A DNA stretch of 50,238 bases from CAYWNA01 sp964459305. GTDB taxonomy: Bacteria > Planctomycetota > Planctomycetia > Pirellulales > Pirellulaceae. Shown here piece by piece: positions 26,313-34,897 of this stretch (positions are counted from its first letter, which is position 1; each line of letters begins with the position of its first letter). The notes beneath the pieces were generated by a model. That model searched no databases, was not told the origin of the DNA, and was given only the letters and a program-made list of their open reading frames with translations. Where the stretch lies: contig CAYWNA010000075.1 of the NCBI GenBank assembly GCA_964459305.1, positions 1-50,238 of the forward strand, given 5' to 3'. Both the position numbers and the translations under genes were made by a program.

Positions 26313-27470
26313 CAGCGATTCGGACGGATTCTTCTGCAACTGCCGCAGCTTACTGATCTGGCCTTCCAGATCCCGCCTCCAGCGAATCGTGCCGAGTTGC
26401 CAACGAGCATTGTCGGCCAAAACCGCATCTGCCCTTGAGTTGGCAACGACCGTGTACTCGGCCTCGGCTTCCTTCAATCGGCCCTGCTTGCGCAGACAAG
26501 TAGCGGTCAGGTAACGCACCAGTAAACGATTCGCTTCGGACAGGCCGTTCAAATCGATTTTGCGAAAGGCGATCAGCGCACCGTCATAATCGCCGGCGCG
26601 AAACAGATCTTTGCCTGACGCGAATGGGGAGTCGGGAGCAGTGGCAATTGGAACGGTCGGTTTGCCGAGCGGTTGACCTTGGCCGATGGGATTGCGAGCC
26701 GACTGGGAATCCGTCGGACTTGCCGTCGGTTCGCTACCGCCGGTTGGGCTCCGCGCAGATTCACGTTGCTTGGCGACCTCTGTGTCGCTCGCGAGCTGCC
26801 GCGGAGCCCCGTTGTCTGCCTTACGCTTCAGGCCTTGCGCGGCTAACCGGCTCAGCAAATCATTGAGTTGACGGCGCTGCGGCTCGCCGGCTTTCCGTAG
26901 AATGTTCCCTTCCGCGGCACTGAGGTCTTTGGCTTGATGCGTCGTTTGCAGAAGCTCGTCTCGCGGAAGTCGTAGAGACTGGCGTTCTGTCCGAAGAAGC
27001 TGTAGCTCGCGATCCAAGCTGGCGATGACCGATTCCTCTCGGGAAGCGGCGGCGGACGGTGTAGTCGGCGGCCGTGCACGCTCCATGTACTCGTCGGCAC
27101 CAAGCGGAAAACGTGCGGGCGGCGACGCGTGTGGCGCCCGTTCCCCGACATCGTTGTGCGACGCTGATCGCGCGGCAGCTGCGTCGACGGTCGCATCTTG
27201 GCCATCCGCGGCGAGATCTTTCTCTGTCGCTGTGTGCTGTGCAAGAGCGATTCTGCCGTCTTTCCCGCCGCCATCGGCCTGTTCAGCTCTGCTGACTTTG
27301 TCCAGGTGTTCCGCTAGCACGGCTTCAACCAGAGTCTCGAACCGATCCGGAGTATCGTCCCGGACGAAGTATGGGCCAACCTCCAACCGATACGGCGTAC
27401 AGCCATAGGCAACAACGACTGCTAGCAGTACGGCGCATTTTTCCGCGAGGTTCATCGCCGTCTTCGCCAT
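26310..27470 (-). CDS. Putative lipoprotein with coiled coil and TPR-like tail
   Basis: 386 residues from ATG 27470, which has GGAG nine bases upstream; the frame is open to 27680 but has no such site there. The start MAKTAMNLAEKCAVLLAVVV then AYGC (Cys24) looks like a lipoprotein signal with an unusual Tyr in the box. The middle (about 145-215) is coiled-coil-like, and the C-terminus (about 290-385: DLFRAGDYDGALIAFRKIDL, TATCLRKQGRLKEAEAEYTV, DAVLADNARWQLGTIRW) is TPR-like. I do not recognise a family. Lying in the flagellar region it may be a motility-related periplasmic protein. A MITE sits on its stop codon. Confidence 0.6.
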   Translation of the reverse strand: MAKTAMNLAEKCAVLLAVVVAYGCTPYRLEVGPYFVRDDTPDRFETLVEAVLAEHLDKVSRAEQADGGGKDGRIALAQHTATEKDLAADGQDATVDAAAARSASHNDVGERAPHASPPARFPLGADEYMERARPPTTPSAAASREESVIASLDRELQLLRTERQSLRLPRDELLQTTHQAKDLSAAEGNILRKAGEPQRRQLNDLLSRLAAQGLKRKADNGAPRQLASDTEVAKQRESARSPTGGSEPTASPTDSQSARNPIGQGQPLGKPTVPIATAPDSPFASGKDLFRAGDYDGALIAFRKIDLNGLSEANRLLVRYLTATCLRKQGRLKEAEAEYTVVANSRADAVLADNARWQLGTIRWRRDLEGQISKLRQLQKNPSESL

Positions 27471-27796
27471 GTAGGCGTCTCCAAGAAAGATGAGTTCTTC
27501 GTCGAACTGCGTGGACCGATAGAGAAGGGCGGCGTATTCTCTAAAATTCCACCAGCCAGTCAAGTGGAATCGGCGCGGAAGCCGTCTGTTGAGGGCGCAG
27601 GAACGGGATTGCGGGACGACAAGGATTCGTCGACGAAATTCGTAGCTGGATTCGCAAGAATTCAGGCGGTGAGGGCGCAATCCGTCTGAATTCTTGCGAA
27701 TCCTGCTACAAACTCATTCCTGCGCCCGTCTGTTGAGAGCGCAGGAGGCGGTGTTCGCTGCACAGGAAGCTCAGAAGTCGATGACCCGACTCGGGG
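27471..27796. other. Intergenic region filled by palindromic element
   Basis: Between two minus-strand genes. Mostly occupied by the element at 27594-27726 and its flanking direct repeats; no gene seen. Confidence 0.5.
27594..27726. repeat. Palindromic element with 28-base inner stem
   Basis: Ends are GGCGCAGGAA and TTCCTGCGCC (10-base perfect inverted repeat). The inner stem runs from 27642-27669 (GTAGCTGGATTCGCAAGAAT at its start) to 27682-27709 and matches 26 of 28. The 11-base word CGTCTGTTGAG flanks it at 27583-27593 and 27727-27737. The right flank continues AGCGCAGGA, so the flanks could also be part of a longer repeat rather than a target duplication. Confidence 0.65.
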
Positions 27797-28402
27797 CTAC
27801 AGAAGTTCGAGAATGTCTTCGATGTCGGACATGGTGTCGCCCCAAATGTTCTTGAAATTCTCGATCATTTCGCTGATCGTCAGGATCAGTGAATAGGCAA
27901 GCCGTGCCTCCATGGCTTCATCAACACCCCCTTCAAGCGGCGCGTCCTTAAAGGATCCTCCCAGCTCGAATTTGACGAAACCGCGGTAGATGCTCCAGCG
28001 GCGCTTTAGCTGAGGTACATCGACCCACAAATCCCGATAACTCTCCCCACGTTCTGCAGTGAAGATGATCTTGCGGGAAAAGACCGTGGTTTCCTCGCCT
28101 TTGTGCGCCTCCCCAGTGATGTCGATGGTGACCTCTTCGCGCTTTTTCCCCCTCATCCTGCCGGATCGCAGCGCACTGACGGCGATCTCAATCTTCACCA
28201 GCCGATTGTCCCCGAGGTAGAAGCACTTCGCACCATCGGTTGGAATGGGAACCTCGACCCTGACACTCTCTTCCGGCTGGGGCTCGATGCCGTCTGGCAC
28301 ACCGAGCTCACACAATCCTGTATCGATCAGGTCGTACAGCTCCTCGAACATCTTGTGTTTGAGGGCTAAGTCCATATCCGTTTCATTTGCCTGTTCAGTC
28401 AT
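27797..28402 (-). CDS. Conserved-looking hypothetical protein
   Basis: 201 residues with an acidic N-terminus (MTEQANETDMDLALKHKMFE), no signal peptide and no membrane segment. The middle is beta-rich (VRVEVPIPTDGAKCFYLGD, VKIEIAVSALRSGR, KREEVTIDITGEAH, SRKIIFTAERGESYRDLWVD), and the C-terminus is helical (EMIENFKNIWGDTMSDIEDI). I do not recognise it. It is divergent from flgB with 220 bases between, so it may share a regulatory region with the flgBC-fliE unit. A cytoplasmic accessory to flagellar assembly is one guess from position only. Confidence 0.65.
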   Translation of the reverse strand: MTEQANETDMDLALKHKMFEELYDLIDTGLCELGVPDGIEPQPEESVRVEVPIPTDGAKCFYLGDNRLVKIEIAVSALRSGRMRGKKREEVTIDITGEAHKGEETTVFSRKIIFTAERGESYRDLWVDVPQLKRRWSIYRGFVKFELGGSFKDAPLEGGVDEAMEARLAYSLILTISEMIENFKNIWGDTMSDIEDILELL

Positions 28403-28587
28403 AGTGCAATCTGCCTCGCATCCGACTAGACGTGCGAATCGACCGACGAGCCGACACCATATGGCTATAGATTATGACCTACTCCCTTCGGAAATCCAGC
28501 ACCCCTGGAGTGGGCTGCAAGATTCCGCAAGTATTGTGGAGGCGCAAGTCGCCGAGCCAGGAGTGGCCCTCCGTCCCGATTTTTGGC

Positions 28588-28615
28588 TAAACCGCACAAC
28601 ATTCCCTACCGATAG
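28588..28615 (+). promoter_or_regulatory. Possible sigma-28-like promoter before flgB
   Basis: TAAA (28588-28591) and ACCGATAG (28608-28615) resemble the FliA consensus TAAA-N15-GCCGATAA with one extra spacer base. Transcription would start at about 28621-28623, that is at the likely flgB ATG. Confidence 0.3.
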
Positions 28616-28622
28616 AATCAGT

Positions 28623-28988
28623 ATGGCCGTTACTCCTTCACAATTTGAGCTTATGTCCAAGGTACTGGGCGTGACGTCGCTCAGGCACCGAGTGATCGCC
28701 CATAACGTGGCCAACGTCAACACGCCTAAGTTCCATCGCTTGGATGTCGTGTTCGAAGATGCGCTGGCTGGACAGATTGCACGAGGCGAAGCCGCCGACT
28801 TGGAAATGGTCCGTCCCATGGTTATGGAGGACGTCAGTGGGCCGTTCCGTGTGGATGAAAACAACGTGGATATAAACGCCGAGATGGCCCGGCTGAACAA
28901 GAATTCGCTGCTACACAACGCATACATTCAGATACTATCCGCAAAAATAGGCACTATGCGTCGTGCGATAGTGGGCAATCGAGGGTAA
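28623..28988 (+). CDS. flgB: Flagellar basal-body rod protein FlgB
   Basis: 121 residues from ATG 28623, which places the conserved block RHRVIAHNVANVNTPKFHRL at about residue 20 as in other FlgB proteins. An ATG at 28461 would add 54 residues of unrelated sequence, and neither start has a clear ribosome-binding site. The C-terminal helix LNKNSLLHNAYIQILSAKIG is the usual rod-protein end. FlgB is the cell-proximal rod subunit exported through the flagellar type III gate. It leads the unit flgB-flgC-fliE-motE-like; fliF does not follow, unlike in many bacteria. Confidence 0.85.
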   Translation: MAVTPSQFELMSKVLGVTSLRHRVIAHNVANVNTPKFHRLDVVFEDALAGQIARGEAADLEMVRPMVMEDVSGPFRVDENNVDINAEMARLNKNSLLHNAYIQILSAKIGTMRRAIVGNRG

Positions 28989-29031
28989 GGAAGGCGGCCG
29001 AGTCCGCAATCTGCGCCAAAGGGAGGGTCTC

Positions 29032-29595
29032 ATGAGCTTGGATCGCATGTTCGGGGCGATGAACGTAAGCGCTTCGGGAGCGGCGGCCGAGCGTCTGCGC
29101 ATGGAAGTCGTGGCGAACAACATCGCCAACGCGTCATCCACCAGAACGCCAGAGGGTGGCCCCTTCCGACGACACGACGTTGTGTTTTCCGCGGTACTGC
29201 GGGATCAGATTAACGGCCGAGTGGCGGAACATGAAAGGCTGGGCGGAGTTCGCGTGCTCGGCGTTGTGGAAGACCCCTCGGAACTGCCGCGCGTTTATAA
29301 CCCCGGCCACCCCGATGCAGAAGTTACGATTCAAGATCCGGGCGACACGGAACTCAGCGAAGGCGACGTTCTCGTGCGGGCCCGGGTGAACGAGATCAAC
29401 GCACGGGCCAGTGCAACCGGGCAGGCGCCGGCTACTTTTGAGGATAGCCCCGGCTTTGTCACCATGCCGAACGTGAAACTGCCTATCGAGATGGTCAATC
29501 TGGTGACTGCCACACGTGCTTACGAAGCCAATCTCAGGATGATGCAATCGTTCCGTCAAATGGCGGAACAGTCCATCTCATTAATTCGAGGATAA
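29032..29595 (+). CDS. flgC: Flagellar basal-body rod protein FlgC
   Basis: 187 residues, longer than the usual 134-150. Family blocks are present at both ends: MEVVANNIANASSTRTPEGG PFRR near the start (about 25-45) and MPNVKLPIEMVNLVTATRAY EANLRMM near the end. The extra length is an insertion of about 40 residues in the middle (about 60-120). GGGAGG ends six bases before the ATG. FlgC joins FlgB in the proximal rod. 43 bases after flgB and 2 bases before fliE, so clearly one operon. Confidence 0.93.
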   Translation: MSLDRMFGAMNVSASGAAAERLRMEVVANNIANASSTRTPEGGPFRRHDVVFSAVLRDQINGRVAEHERLGGVRVLGVVEDPSELPRVYNPGHPDAEVTIQDPGDTELSEGDVLVRARVNEINARASATGQAPATFEDSPGFVTMPNVKLPIEMVNLVTATRAYEANLRMMQSFRQMAEQSISLIRG

Positions 29596-29597
29596 TC

Positions 29598-29897
29598 ATG
29601 AATGTCTCGCCAATTAGCACGGGTGCGATGCCCCCTGTGGAACTGCGCGAGGCGCCGGCACAAATCGATTCACGTGCCGAGGCGTTCAACAAAGTCCTCC
29701 GGCATTTCCTCGGCGACGTCAACCTTCAACAGATCAATGCGGATCAGGCCGTCGAGCGACTGATCACTGGAGAGACGGATGACATCAACGAGGTGATGCT
29801 CGCGTTGAGCAAGGCCGATCTCACGTTCCGTATGTTCGTCGATATCCGCGACAAGGTGATCGACGCATACCAAGAAGTCATGCGTATGCAGTTATGA
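29598..29897 (+). CDS. fliE: Flagellar hook-basal body protein FliE
   Basis: 99 residues, the usual size for the MS ring-rod junction protein. The C-terminal half carries the family signature: RLITGETDDINEVMLALSKA DLTFRMFVDIRDKVIDAYQE followed by VMRMQL at the end. The N-terminus is longer and poorly conserved, as is common. Starts two bases after the flgC stop, so translation is likely coupled. Its usual partner fliF is not next to it. Confidence 0.92.
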   Translation: MNVSPISTGAMPPVELREAPAQIDSRAEAFNKVLRHFLGDVNLQQINADQAVERLITGETDDINEVMLALSKADLTFRMFVDIRDKVIDAYQEVMRMQL

Positions 29898-29928
29898 TCT
29901 GGCGATTAGTCGGAACAGTGGCCAAGCC

Positions 29929-30729
29929 ATGAGCAAAGAATCAGTCGCCGTGAAAATGTTGTTGACGGTCTTCGTGACAGCGGTCGCGTTGTGTGTGTTC
30001 TCCACATGGTTGTCTCGATACCTGGATCAGATTCCCACGCAGGACCGGCGCACAGAGACTCCACGCGCCGTGGTTCATCGCCCAATGCCCGTGACGACCG
30101 AATGGCATAGCGAAACGGTCGAAGATCGATCGAAGATCGCTCCCGGCAGCGCGCCGTCTCTGATCGTCCCAAGTCCCGAATCCATCCCGATCCGCGTCGA
30201 TGCGGCGGAACCATTGACGCTGTCGGTGGACGTTGACGAGCGTCTGGCAGCCCTGCGAGAACGTGAGTCGCAACTGGCGGCCCGGCAGGAAGTGATGACA
30301 TTGATCCACGCCGATATCTGCGAAGAGAAAGCTGCCATCGACGAGATTCGTCGGCGGGTGGACCACGAATTGAACAACTTGTTTCTTAAACTCCGTGGCC
30401 CAGGCTCGGTTACCCAGCAGACCGCCGGAGGCCTTCAGTCTCAGCAGCCGAGTGTGGTGCGAGAAGGCCAAGCGCGGACGGAAGACCCGAATGTCATCGG
30501 CGCTGCGTACGACGGCACCAACTCAGAGAATGCCGCGGCGATCGTCCAGAGCCTGGCCGACAACGGCAGAGTCGACATGGTCGTCAAATTGCTGGGCGTG
30601 ATGAACGAGCGACTGGCTGCAAAGGTCCTCACCGCAGTTTCGGATCCCAATCCGGACATGGCGGCACAGTTGACCGAGATGCTGCAACAACAGAAACTGC
30701 TGCAACCGCTTGAAGGCTTGCGAAATTGA
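29929..30729 (+). CDS. MotE-like flagellar protein
   Basis: 266 residues: one N-terminal membrane segment (about 7-27, VKMLLTVFVTAVALCVFSTW), a Pro-rich periplasmic stretch, a coiled coil (about 100-155, DERLAALRERESQLAARQEV), and a C-terminal MgtE-N/FliG-like helical bundle (about 200-258: AAIVQSLADNGRVDMVVKLL and NERLAAKVLTAVSDPNPDMA). This order is that of MotE, the periplasmic chaperone of the stator protein MotC in some bacteria (known for the family). 31 bases after fliE, same strand, so probably the same operon. The precise role here is inferred. Confidence 0.75.
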   Translation: MSKESVAVKMLLTVFVTAVALCVFSTWLSRYLDQIPTQDRRTETPRAVVHRPMPVTTEWHSETVEDRSKIAPGSAPSLIVPSPESIPIRVDAAEPLTLSVDVDERLAALRERESQLAARQEVMTLIHADICEEKAAIDEIRRRVDHELNNLFLKLRGPGSVTQQTAGGLQSQQPSVVREGQARTEDPNVIGAAYDGTNSENAAAIVQSLADNGRVDMVVKLLGVMNERLAAKVLTAVSDPNPDMAAQLTEMLQQQKLLQPLEGLRN

Positions 30730-30814
30730 AGCAACCGAACGTCGATAGCGGATTCTGAAACGCTGCCCCAACCCGGGCTCTTCACGCACGATTAGCGACT
30801 GGGCCGCGTGAACT

Positions 30815-31726
30815 CTACAGGAAATCGGCCAGACTCAGACCATTGATCCGCGAGGCCGCCAGCAGCGTCGCCTGGAACGCATTCTGTTCTGTCTGCAAAT
30901 TGAGGATTGTCTCCGCGAGATCGGCCGACTCCAGTTCCGTGGCAAATCGGCCGATTTCAAACTGCAGGTCTTCGGTGCGAAGTAGAATTGCCCGAAGACT
31001 GACGGCGTCTGCTCCTTGGTCCCCCAACTGTTCGAGCACGCCTGTTGTGGCCTGATCGATGTCGTCAAGACGCCCGCTGAGCTTTTCGGATCTGATGGGG
31101 TCGCTGGAATCCAAATCCAGGTCGCTGCGTAGCGCGATCAGCGAGGTGAACGCATCCTCCAATGGTCCTTTTCCGGAATAGATCGTTTCAACGGTCTGGC
31201 CCCGTCCGATGATTGCCTCCACGTTCTGCAGTGATCCCTGATACACGATGATGGGATTGCCCGTAGCGTCTTGAGCCTGAACAAACGGCACCGTGTCAGT
31301 TGCTGTCCCGGAGAACAAGTAGCGACGGTCGGGCAACCGGCGGTTGACTACGGCCAGCAGACGTTCCATTAGCGCTTCCACCTCGGCCTCGTGTGCAGCG
31401 TTTGCCACCTCGCTAGCCGCACCGTTATTGGCTTCGATCGCGATCTGGCTGGCTTCCGTCAGAATCTCCCGCACCTCAAGCAGTGCGCTCTCGCTGTTTT
31501 GCAGGAGGAACTGGGCGTCACGGATGTTATTCAAGTGCGTTTCCAGGCGCAGGTGTTCTGCTTTACTCGCACGAACCAGCGCGTCTTCTGCTGGTCCATC
31601 CGATGGGCGCACCAACCGTTTGCCCGTCGCCATTTGCTCCTGATAAACGTCCAGCCGTGCGGTATGTCGCTGTAAATGGCCGATAATTTGATTCGCCTGG
31701 CCTTGTGGCGTCACACGAATAGTCAT
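30815..31726 (-). CDS. flgL: Hook-filament junction protein FlgL
   Basis: 303 residues from ATG 31726, with AGGTGAG just upstream; a GTG nine bases earlier is the alternative. The flagellin-like N-terminus (MTIRVTPQGQANQIIGHLQR, LDVYQEQMATGKRLVRPSDG) and C-terminus (LESADLAETILNLQTEQNAF, QATLLAASRINGLSLADFL) identify FlgL/HAP3. It links FlgK to the filament. Last gene of the minus-strand flagellar run, 42 bases after flgK; converges on the MotE-like gene. Confidence 0.92.
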   Translation of the reverse strand: MTIRVTPQGQANQIIGHLQRHTARLDVYQEQMATGKRLVRPSDGPAEDALVRASKAEHLRLETHLNNIRDAQFLLQNSESALLEVREILTEASQIAIEANNGAASEVANAAHEAEVEALMERLLAVVNRRLPDRRYLFSGTATDTVPFVQAQDATGNPIIVYQGSLQNVEAIIGRGQTVETIYSGKGPLEDAFTSLIALRSDLDLDSSDPIRSEKLSGRLDDIDQATTGVLEQLGDQGADAVSLRAILLRTEDLQFEIGRFATELESADLAETILNLQTEQNAFQATLLAASRINGLSLADFL

Positions 31727-31768
31727 AAGACTCACCTCATTGCGATTCGGCCCATGGCTCCACGGGGA

Positions 31769-33808
31769 TTAGACGATTTGGATCAACGAGTCGAGCGCCT
31801 CGTTGACCACACTGATTTGTTGTGCTGCAAACTGAAACATCCGCTGATATTGCAGCATATGAACTAGTTCTTCATTGGGGTCGACGCCTGACAGGCCCTG
31901 GCGCTCAGTCTCCAAACGTTCGGCCAGCAACTGTTGTGTGTCCTGGGTTTCGGACAGATTCTGAACGTCGCTGCCCACATCGGTCAGAATCCCTATGAAG
32001 AACTCCCGATATGTCTGTGTGTCGTCGGTCAACAGGGGTTCATCACGGAGTGCCGCCAACCGGAGCAAGTTCGCCAGCAGGTTTGAAGTATCCCCCACTT
32101 CACCGCTCAGAGAACTCGCTAAACGATCGGAATCTTCGAGCAATTCAGGGTTGATGCCGATCGAACCTGCATCGCTGCCGGCAAAGAAAGTGTTGAGACC
32201 AAGAGCAGTCAGAATTCCGCCCGTGTCCGGCTGGCCGATCAAACGGGTCGTGAAGCTGTCGTTCAGATTCACATCACCGGCCGAAAGTTGAACCGTTAGC
32301 CCAAAGCCGGCATCCAAAGGGGAGTCCGGCTCGTATCGCTCTCCAACGTCCAGCGTCGAGATCACGCTCCCCGATTGGTCGGTCACCTCCAACAGCAGAC
32401 CGGGCGTTTGCCCAATCGTCCCTGGTCCCATGAATCTGAAGGTGAACTCGCTGTTAATCGTGCCTTCATTGGTGCCGCCAATCCGTATATCCGGTGGCTG
32501 CGTTCCTGTGAGAACTGCGGCATTGGGAACGTGAGAGGCGGTGGGATCGGCATCGAATCCACCGATGAAATCGAAGCCGTATCCGGCGTCCGCCAGAATC
32601 GTCATCGAGCCGGTCTGTGTACTGACGACGACGTTGGCGATGCCCGTCACATTACGGATTGCGTCGGCCACATGTTGCAGACTGTGCGTCCCAGGGTCGA
32701 AACTGTCGATGGTGGACGTTGATGGATCGAAATCGATCTCGGTCAGCGCCCTGGAACCGGTTGCCAAGTTCGTCACGCCCATGAACAACGAGCCCGCCTG
32801 TGGCGAAAGATCCAAATCGGCGTCCTGCAGAGGCACGGTAACGTCGCTGACCGGTCTCTGGCTACTCAATTGAACCAGCGGTCCGCCGATGCCGATTCCC
32901 GTCGTGTGTACGGCGTCAACGGAACGGGCAAGTTCGCGCGCCAGCGTATCCAGACGACCCAAAACTTCAGGCACCGCGACGTTGCGAATCTGAAGCAGGC
33001 CACCCAGCCTTCCGCTGGATACGTCTGCCGGTTCCGTAAAACCTTCGACGTTTGCCGTGGCCCCATTGGCCCCGACGTTAACCTCCAAGGCAAAACTTCG
33101 CTTACCAGCCACCAACGGCGCGCCACCGACGCTGACGGTGGACTGGCCAGCATTTTGTTCCTCGAGAACCCTTACGTTGACGAACCCGGCCAAGTTGTTG
33201 ATCAACTGATCACGTTGATCCCGCAGGTCATGGGCACCGATCTCTCGGTTTTCAGACCGTTGGATTTCTCCGTTCAGCTTCGCGATCTGTCCGGTAAGAG
33301 TGTTGATGTCCTTAACGACGGTTTCGACCTCTGAGTCGATTTCTCTCGTAAGACGGTGCAGATCCGCCGCCAGTCTATTGAACCCGTCGGTGAGAGCTAC
33401 TCCCGTGTTGATCACGTCCTTGCGGAACGTCCTATCGTTTGCCCAAGCCGTGAGCTCTTCGAACCGGTTGAACAATGCCTCGATGCGGTCGCCAATGCTG
33501 CTGTCACCGGACACGAGTTGCGTTTCCACGAGTCGCATGCGCCCAAGACGTGCATCCACCTCGCCGGACTCAAATGCAACGCGAGTAATCTCCGCTTCCA
33601 CGACTCGTGAGCGGATACGACTGATGTCCTGGAGCACGACGCCCGTACCAAAGGAGAAGCCGGCTTGCTGATACGGCTGGGAGTTGACCAGCCGAGGAAT
33701 CTGCCGATGATATCCTGGTGTGTTCGCGTTGGCGATGTTGTTGCTGATGATCTCCAGGGCACGCTGGCTTGTCTGAAGACCTGAAACACTCGCGCTAAAC
33801 CATCTCAT
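31769..33808 (-). CDS. flgK: Hook-filament junction protein FlgK
   Basis: 679 residues from ATG 33808 (GGGTGAG upstream; a GTG at 33820 overlaps flgN and is less likely). N-terminal rod/hook block SVSGLQTSQRALEIISNNIA NANTPGYHRQ (about 7-36) and C-terminal EELVHMLQYQRMFQFAAQQI SVVNEALDSLIQIV are diagnostic for HAP1. The protein is longer than the enteric 547 residues because of an added beta-rich domain in the middle (about 330-560). It sits on the hook tip and receives FlgL. Starts 4 bases after the end of flgN. Confidence 0.93.
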   Translation of the reverse strand: MRWFSASVSGLQTSQRALEIISNNIANANTPGYHRQIPRLVNSQPYQQAGFSFGTGVVLQDISRIRSRVVEAEITRVAFESGEVDARLGRMRLVETQLVSGDSSIGDRIEALFNRFEELTAWANDRTFRKDVINTGVALTDGFNRLAADLHRLTREIDSEVETVVKDINTLTGQIAKLNGEIQRSENREIGAHDLRDQRDQLINNLAGFVNVRVLEEQNAGQSTVSVGGAPLVAGKRSFALEVNVGANGATANVEGFTEPADVSSGRLGGLLQIRNVAVPEVLGRLDTLARELARSVDAVHTTGIGIGGPLVQLSSQRPVSDVTVPLQDADLDLSPQAGSLFMGVTNLATGSRALTEIDFDPSTSTIDSFDPGTHSLQHVADAIRNVTGIANVVVSTQTGSMTILADAGYGFDFIGGFDADPTASHVPNAAVLTGTQPPDIRIGGTNEGTINSEFTFRFMGPGTIGQTPGLLLEVTDQSGSVISTLDVGERYEPDSPLDAGFGLTVQLSAGDVNLNDSFTTRLIGQPDTGGILTALGLNTFFAGSDAGSIGINPELLEDSDRLASSLSGEVGDTSNLLANLLRLAALRDEPLLTDDTQTYREFFIGILTDVGSDVQNLSETQDTQQLLAERLETERQGLSGVDPNEELVHMLQYQRMFQFAAQQISVVNEALDSLIQIV

Positions 33809-33812
33809 TAGC

Positions 33813-34340
33813 TCACCCACCCATTTCGATTATGGGGCCGCTAATCGGTGCTTCCATTTCCCCCGACGCGTCGTACCGGTCGCACCCCAGGTCGCTCTGC
33901 GTCAATTCAGCCAGGACTTGGCGTGTCACATCGACCGCCTGATGCACCATCGCTGCGTTCGCCCGATTCAATCGATCCACTTCCGCGGACATCTTGGCTA
34001 ACCGCTGACGCACGCCATCAAGCGACCGACCCACTTTGCCACCTACGGACTCGGCCAGTTTCTTGAAAGTAAGTGATTCCGGCGGAAGCCCCAATGAGGC
34101 CGCCGCCTGCTGCAAGATCTCGCTCCGTCTTGCCCGGACCTGTTCGCTCGCTTGTGAAGCCTCGTCCTGACGCTCCAGCGCGACGCTCAAAGCCTCCATG
34201 TCATTCTTGACCAACGCCGAGCGAACTTCCCGGAGCGTGTTGAGCAACGAAGCCATCACTGACTCTTCACGTCGCATATGGCCCAGAAAATCCTGCGAAA
34301 GATTGCACGACGATTGTTTTGCGTCAAACGGGGAACTCAT
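33813..34340 (-). CDS. flgN: FlgN-like export chaperone
   Basis: 175 residues, mostly helical. ESVMASLLNTLREVRSALVK NDMEALSVALERQ and EQVRARRSEILQQAAASLGL PPESLTFKKLAE follow the FlgN pattern, which in other bacteria binds FlgK and FlgL in the cytoplasm. Position directly upstream of flgK and nine bases after flgJ supports this. The C-terminal Asp/Glu-rich tail has no family feature. The fold assignment rests on helix pattern and place, so it is less sure than for its neighbours. Confidence 0.8.
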   Translation of the reverse strand: MSSPFDAKQSSCNLSQDFLGHMRREESVMASLLNTLREVRSALVKNDMEALSVALERQDEASQASEQVRARRSEILQQAAASLGLPPESLTFKKLAESVGGKVGRSLDGVRQRLAKMSAEVDRLNRANAAMVHQAVDVTRQVLAELTQSDLGCDRYDASGEMEAPISGPIIEMGG

Positions 34341-34349
34341 CGCACTATT

Positions 34350-34655
34350 TCAACGGGATTGGAGATAGGAGCTAACCATATCGGCAACACCTAGGCCGCC
34401 TGATTCTGCTATTTGCTGTCCGAGGAACAGATCAAATATTCCTCCATAAACGTCGCCCTTGTCCCCTTCGAAGAGGGTGCCTTCCTCCAGTGTGGCTCGC
34501 ATCTGTTTCAGCAGCAACGCGGCAAACACACTCTCGAATTCTTTTGCGACTTGCTGCGCTGCCCGATCGTCCGACGGGGAGGATTGGCTGCCCTCCATTG
34601 CATTCAGGGACGAATTCATTGACACAAACGTCGTAACCGGCGTTAGTGACTGCAT
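34350..34655 (-). CDS. flgJ: Rod-binding protein, FlgJ N-domain only
   Basis: 101 residues carrying just the rod-binding domain: VAKEFESVFAALLLKQMRAT LEEGTLFEGDKGDVYGGIFD LFLGQQIAESGGLGVADMV (about 36-95). The C-terminal muramidase found in FlgJ of gamma-proteobacteria is absent, as in many other phyla. It would cap and fold rod subunits in the periplasm. GGAGG ends eight bases before the ATG. The 240 bases between it and flgI (34656-34897) hold no gene and may contain a promoter for the flgJNKL part. Confidence 0.88.
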   Translation of the reverse strand: MQSLTPVTTFVSMNSSLNAMEGSQSSPSDDRAAQQVAKEFESVFAALLLKQMRATLEEGTLFEGDKGDVYGGIFDLFLGQQIAESGGLGVADMVSSYLQSR

Positions 34656-34897
34656 TTATCGCCTCCGTACGTCATTGTAGTTGCGGGTGAAATCCTAGGC
34701 TAACAATTTGCGCCGTTTTCCAGAAAATCCGCAAGCTCACGGCAACCGTCACCGTATATATCGATCATATGGCCGTTTGCTTGCCTCAATTGGTCAAAGA
34801 TGAGCCAAAGCGTTGGCGGTCCGGCGCCGGAATCGGCTTGGGACCAAGGCGGGATGCGGCCGTGTCGGATATCGACCATTTCGAACCGAAACCAGCA

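Noticed and set aside
34656..34897. flgM between flgJ and flgI
   Set aside because: No reading frame on minus with a FlgM-like pattern; the gap is too short for a normal FlgM with signals.
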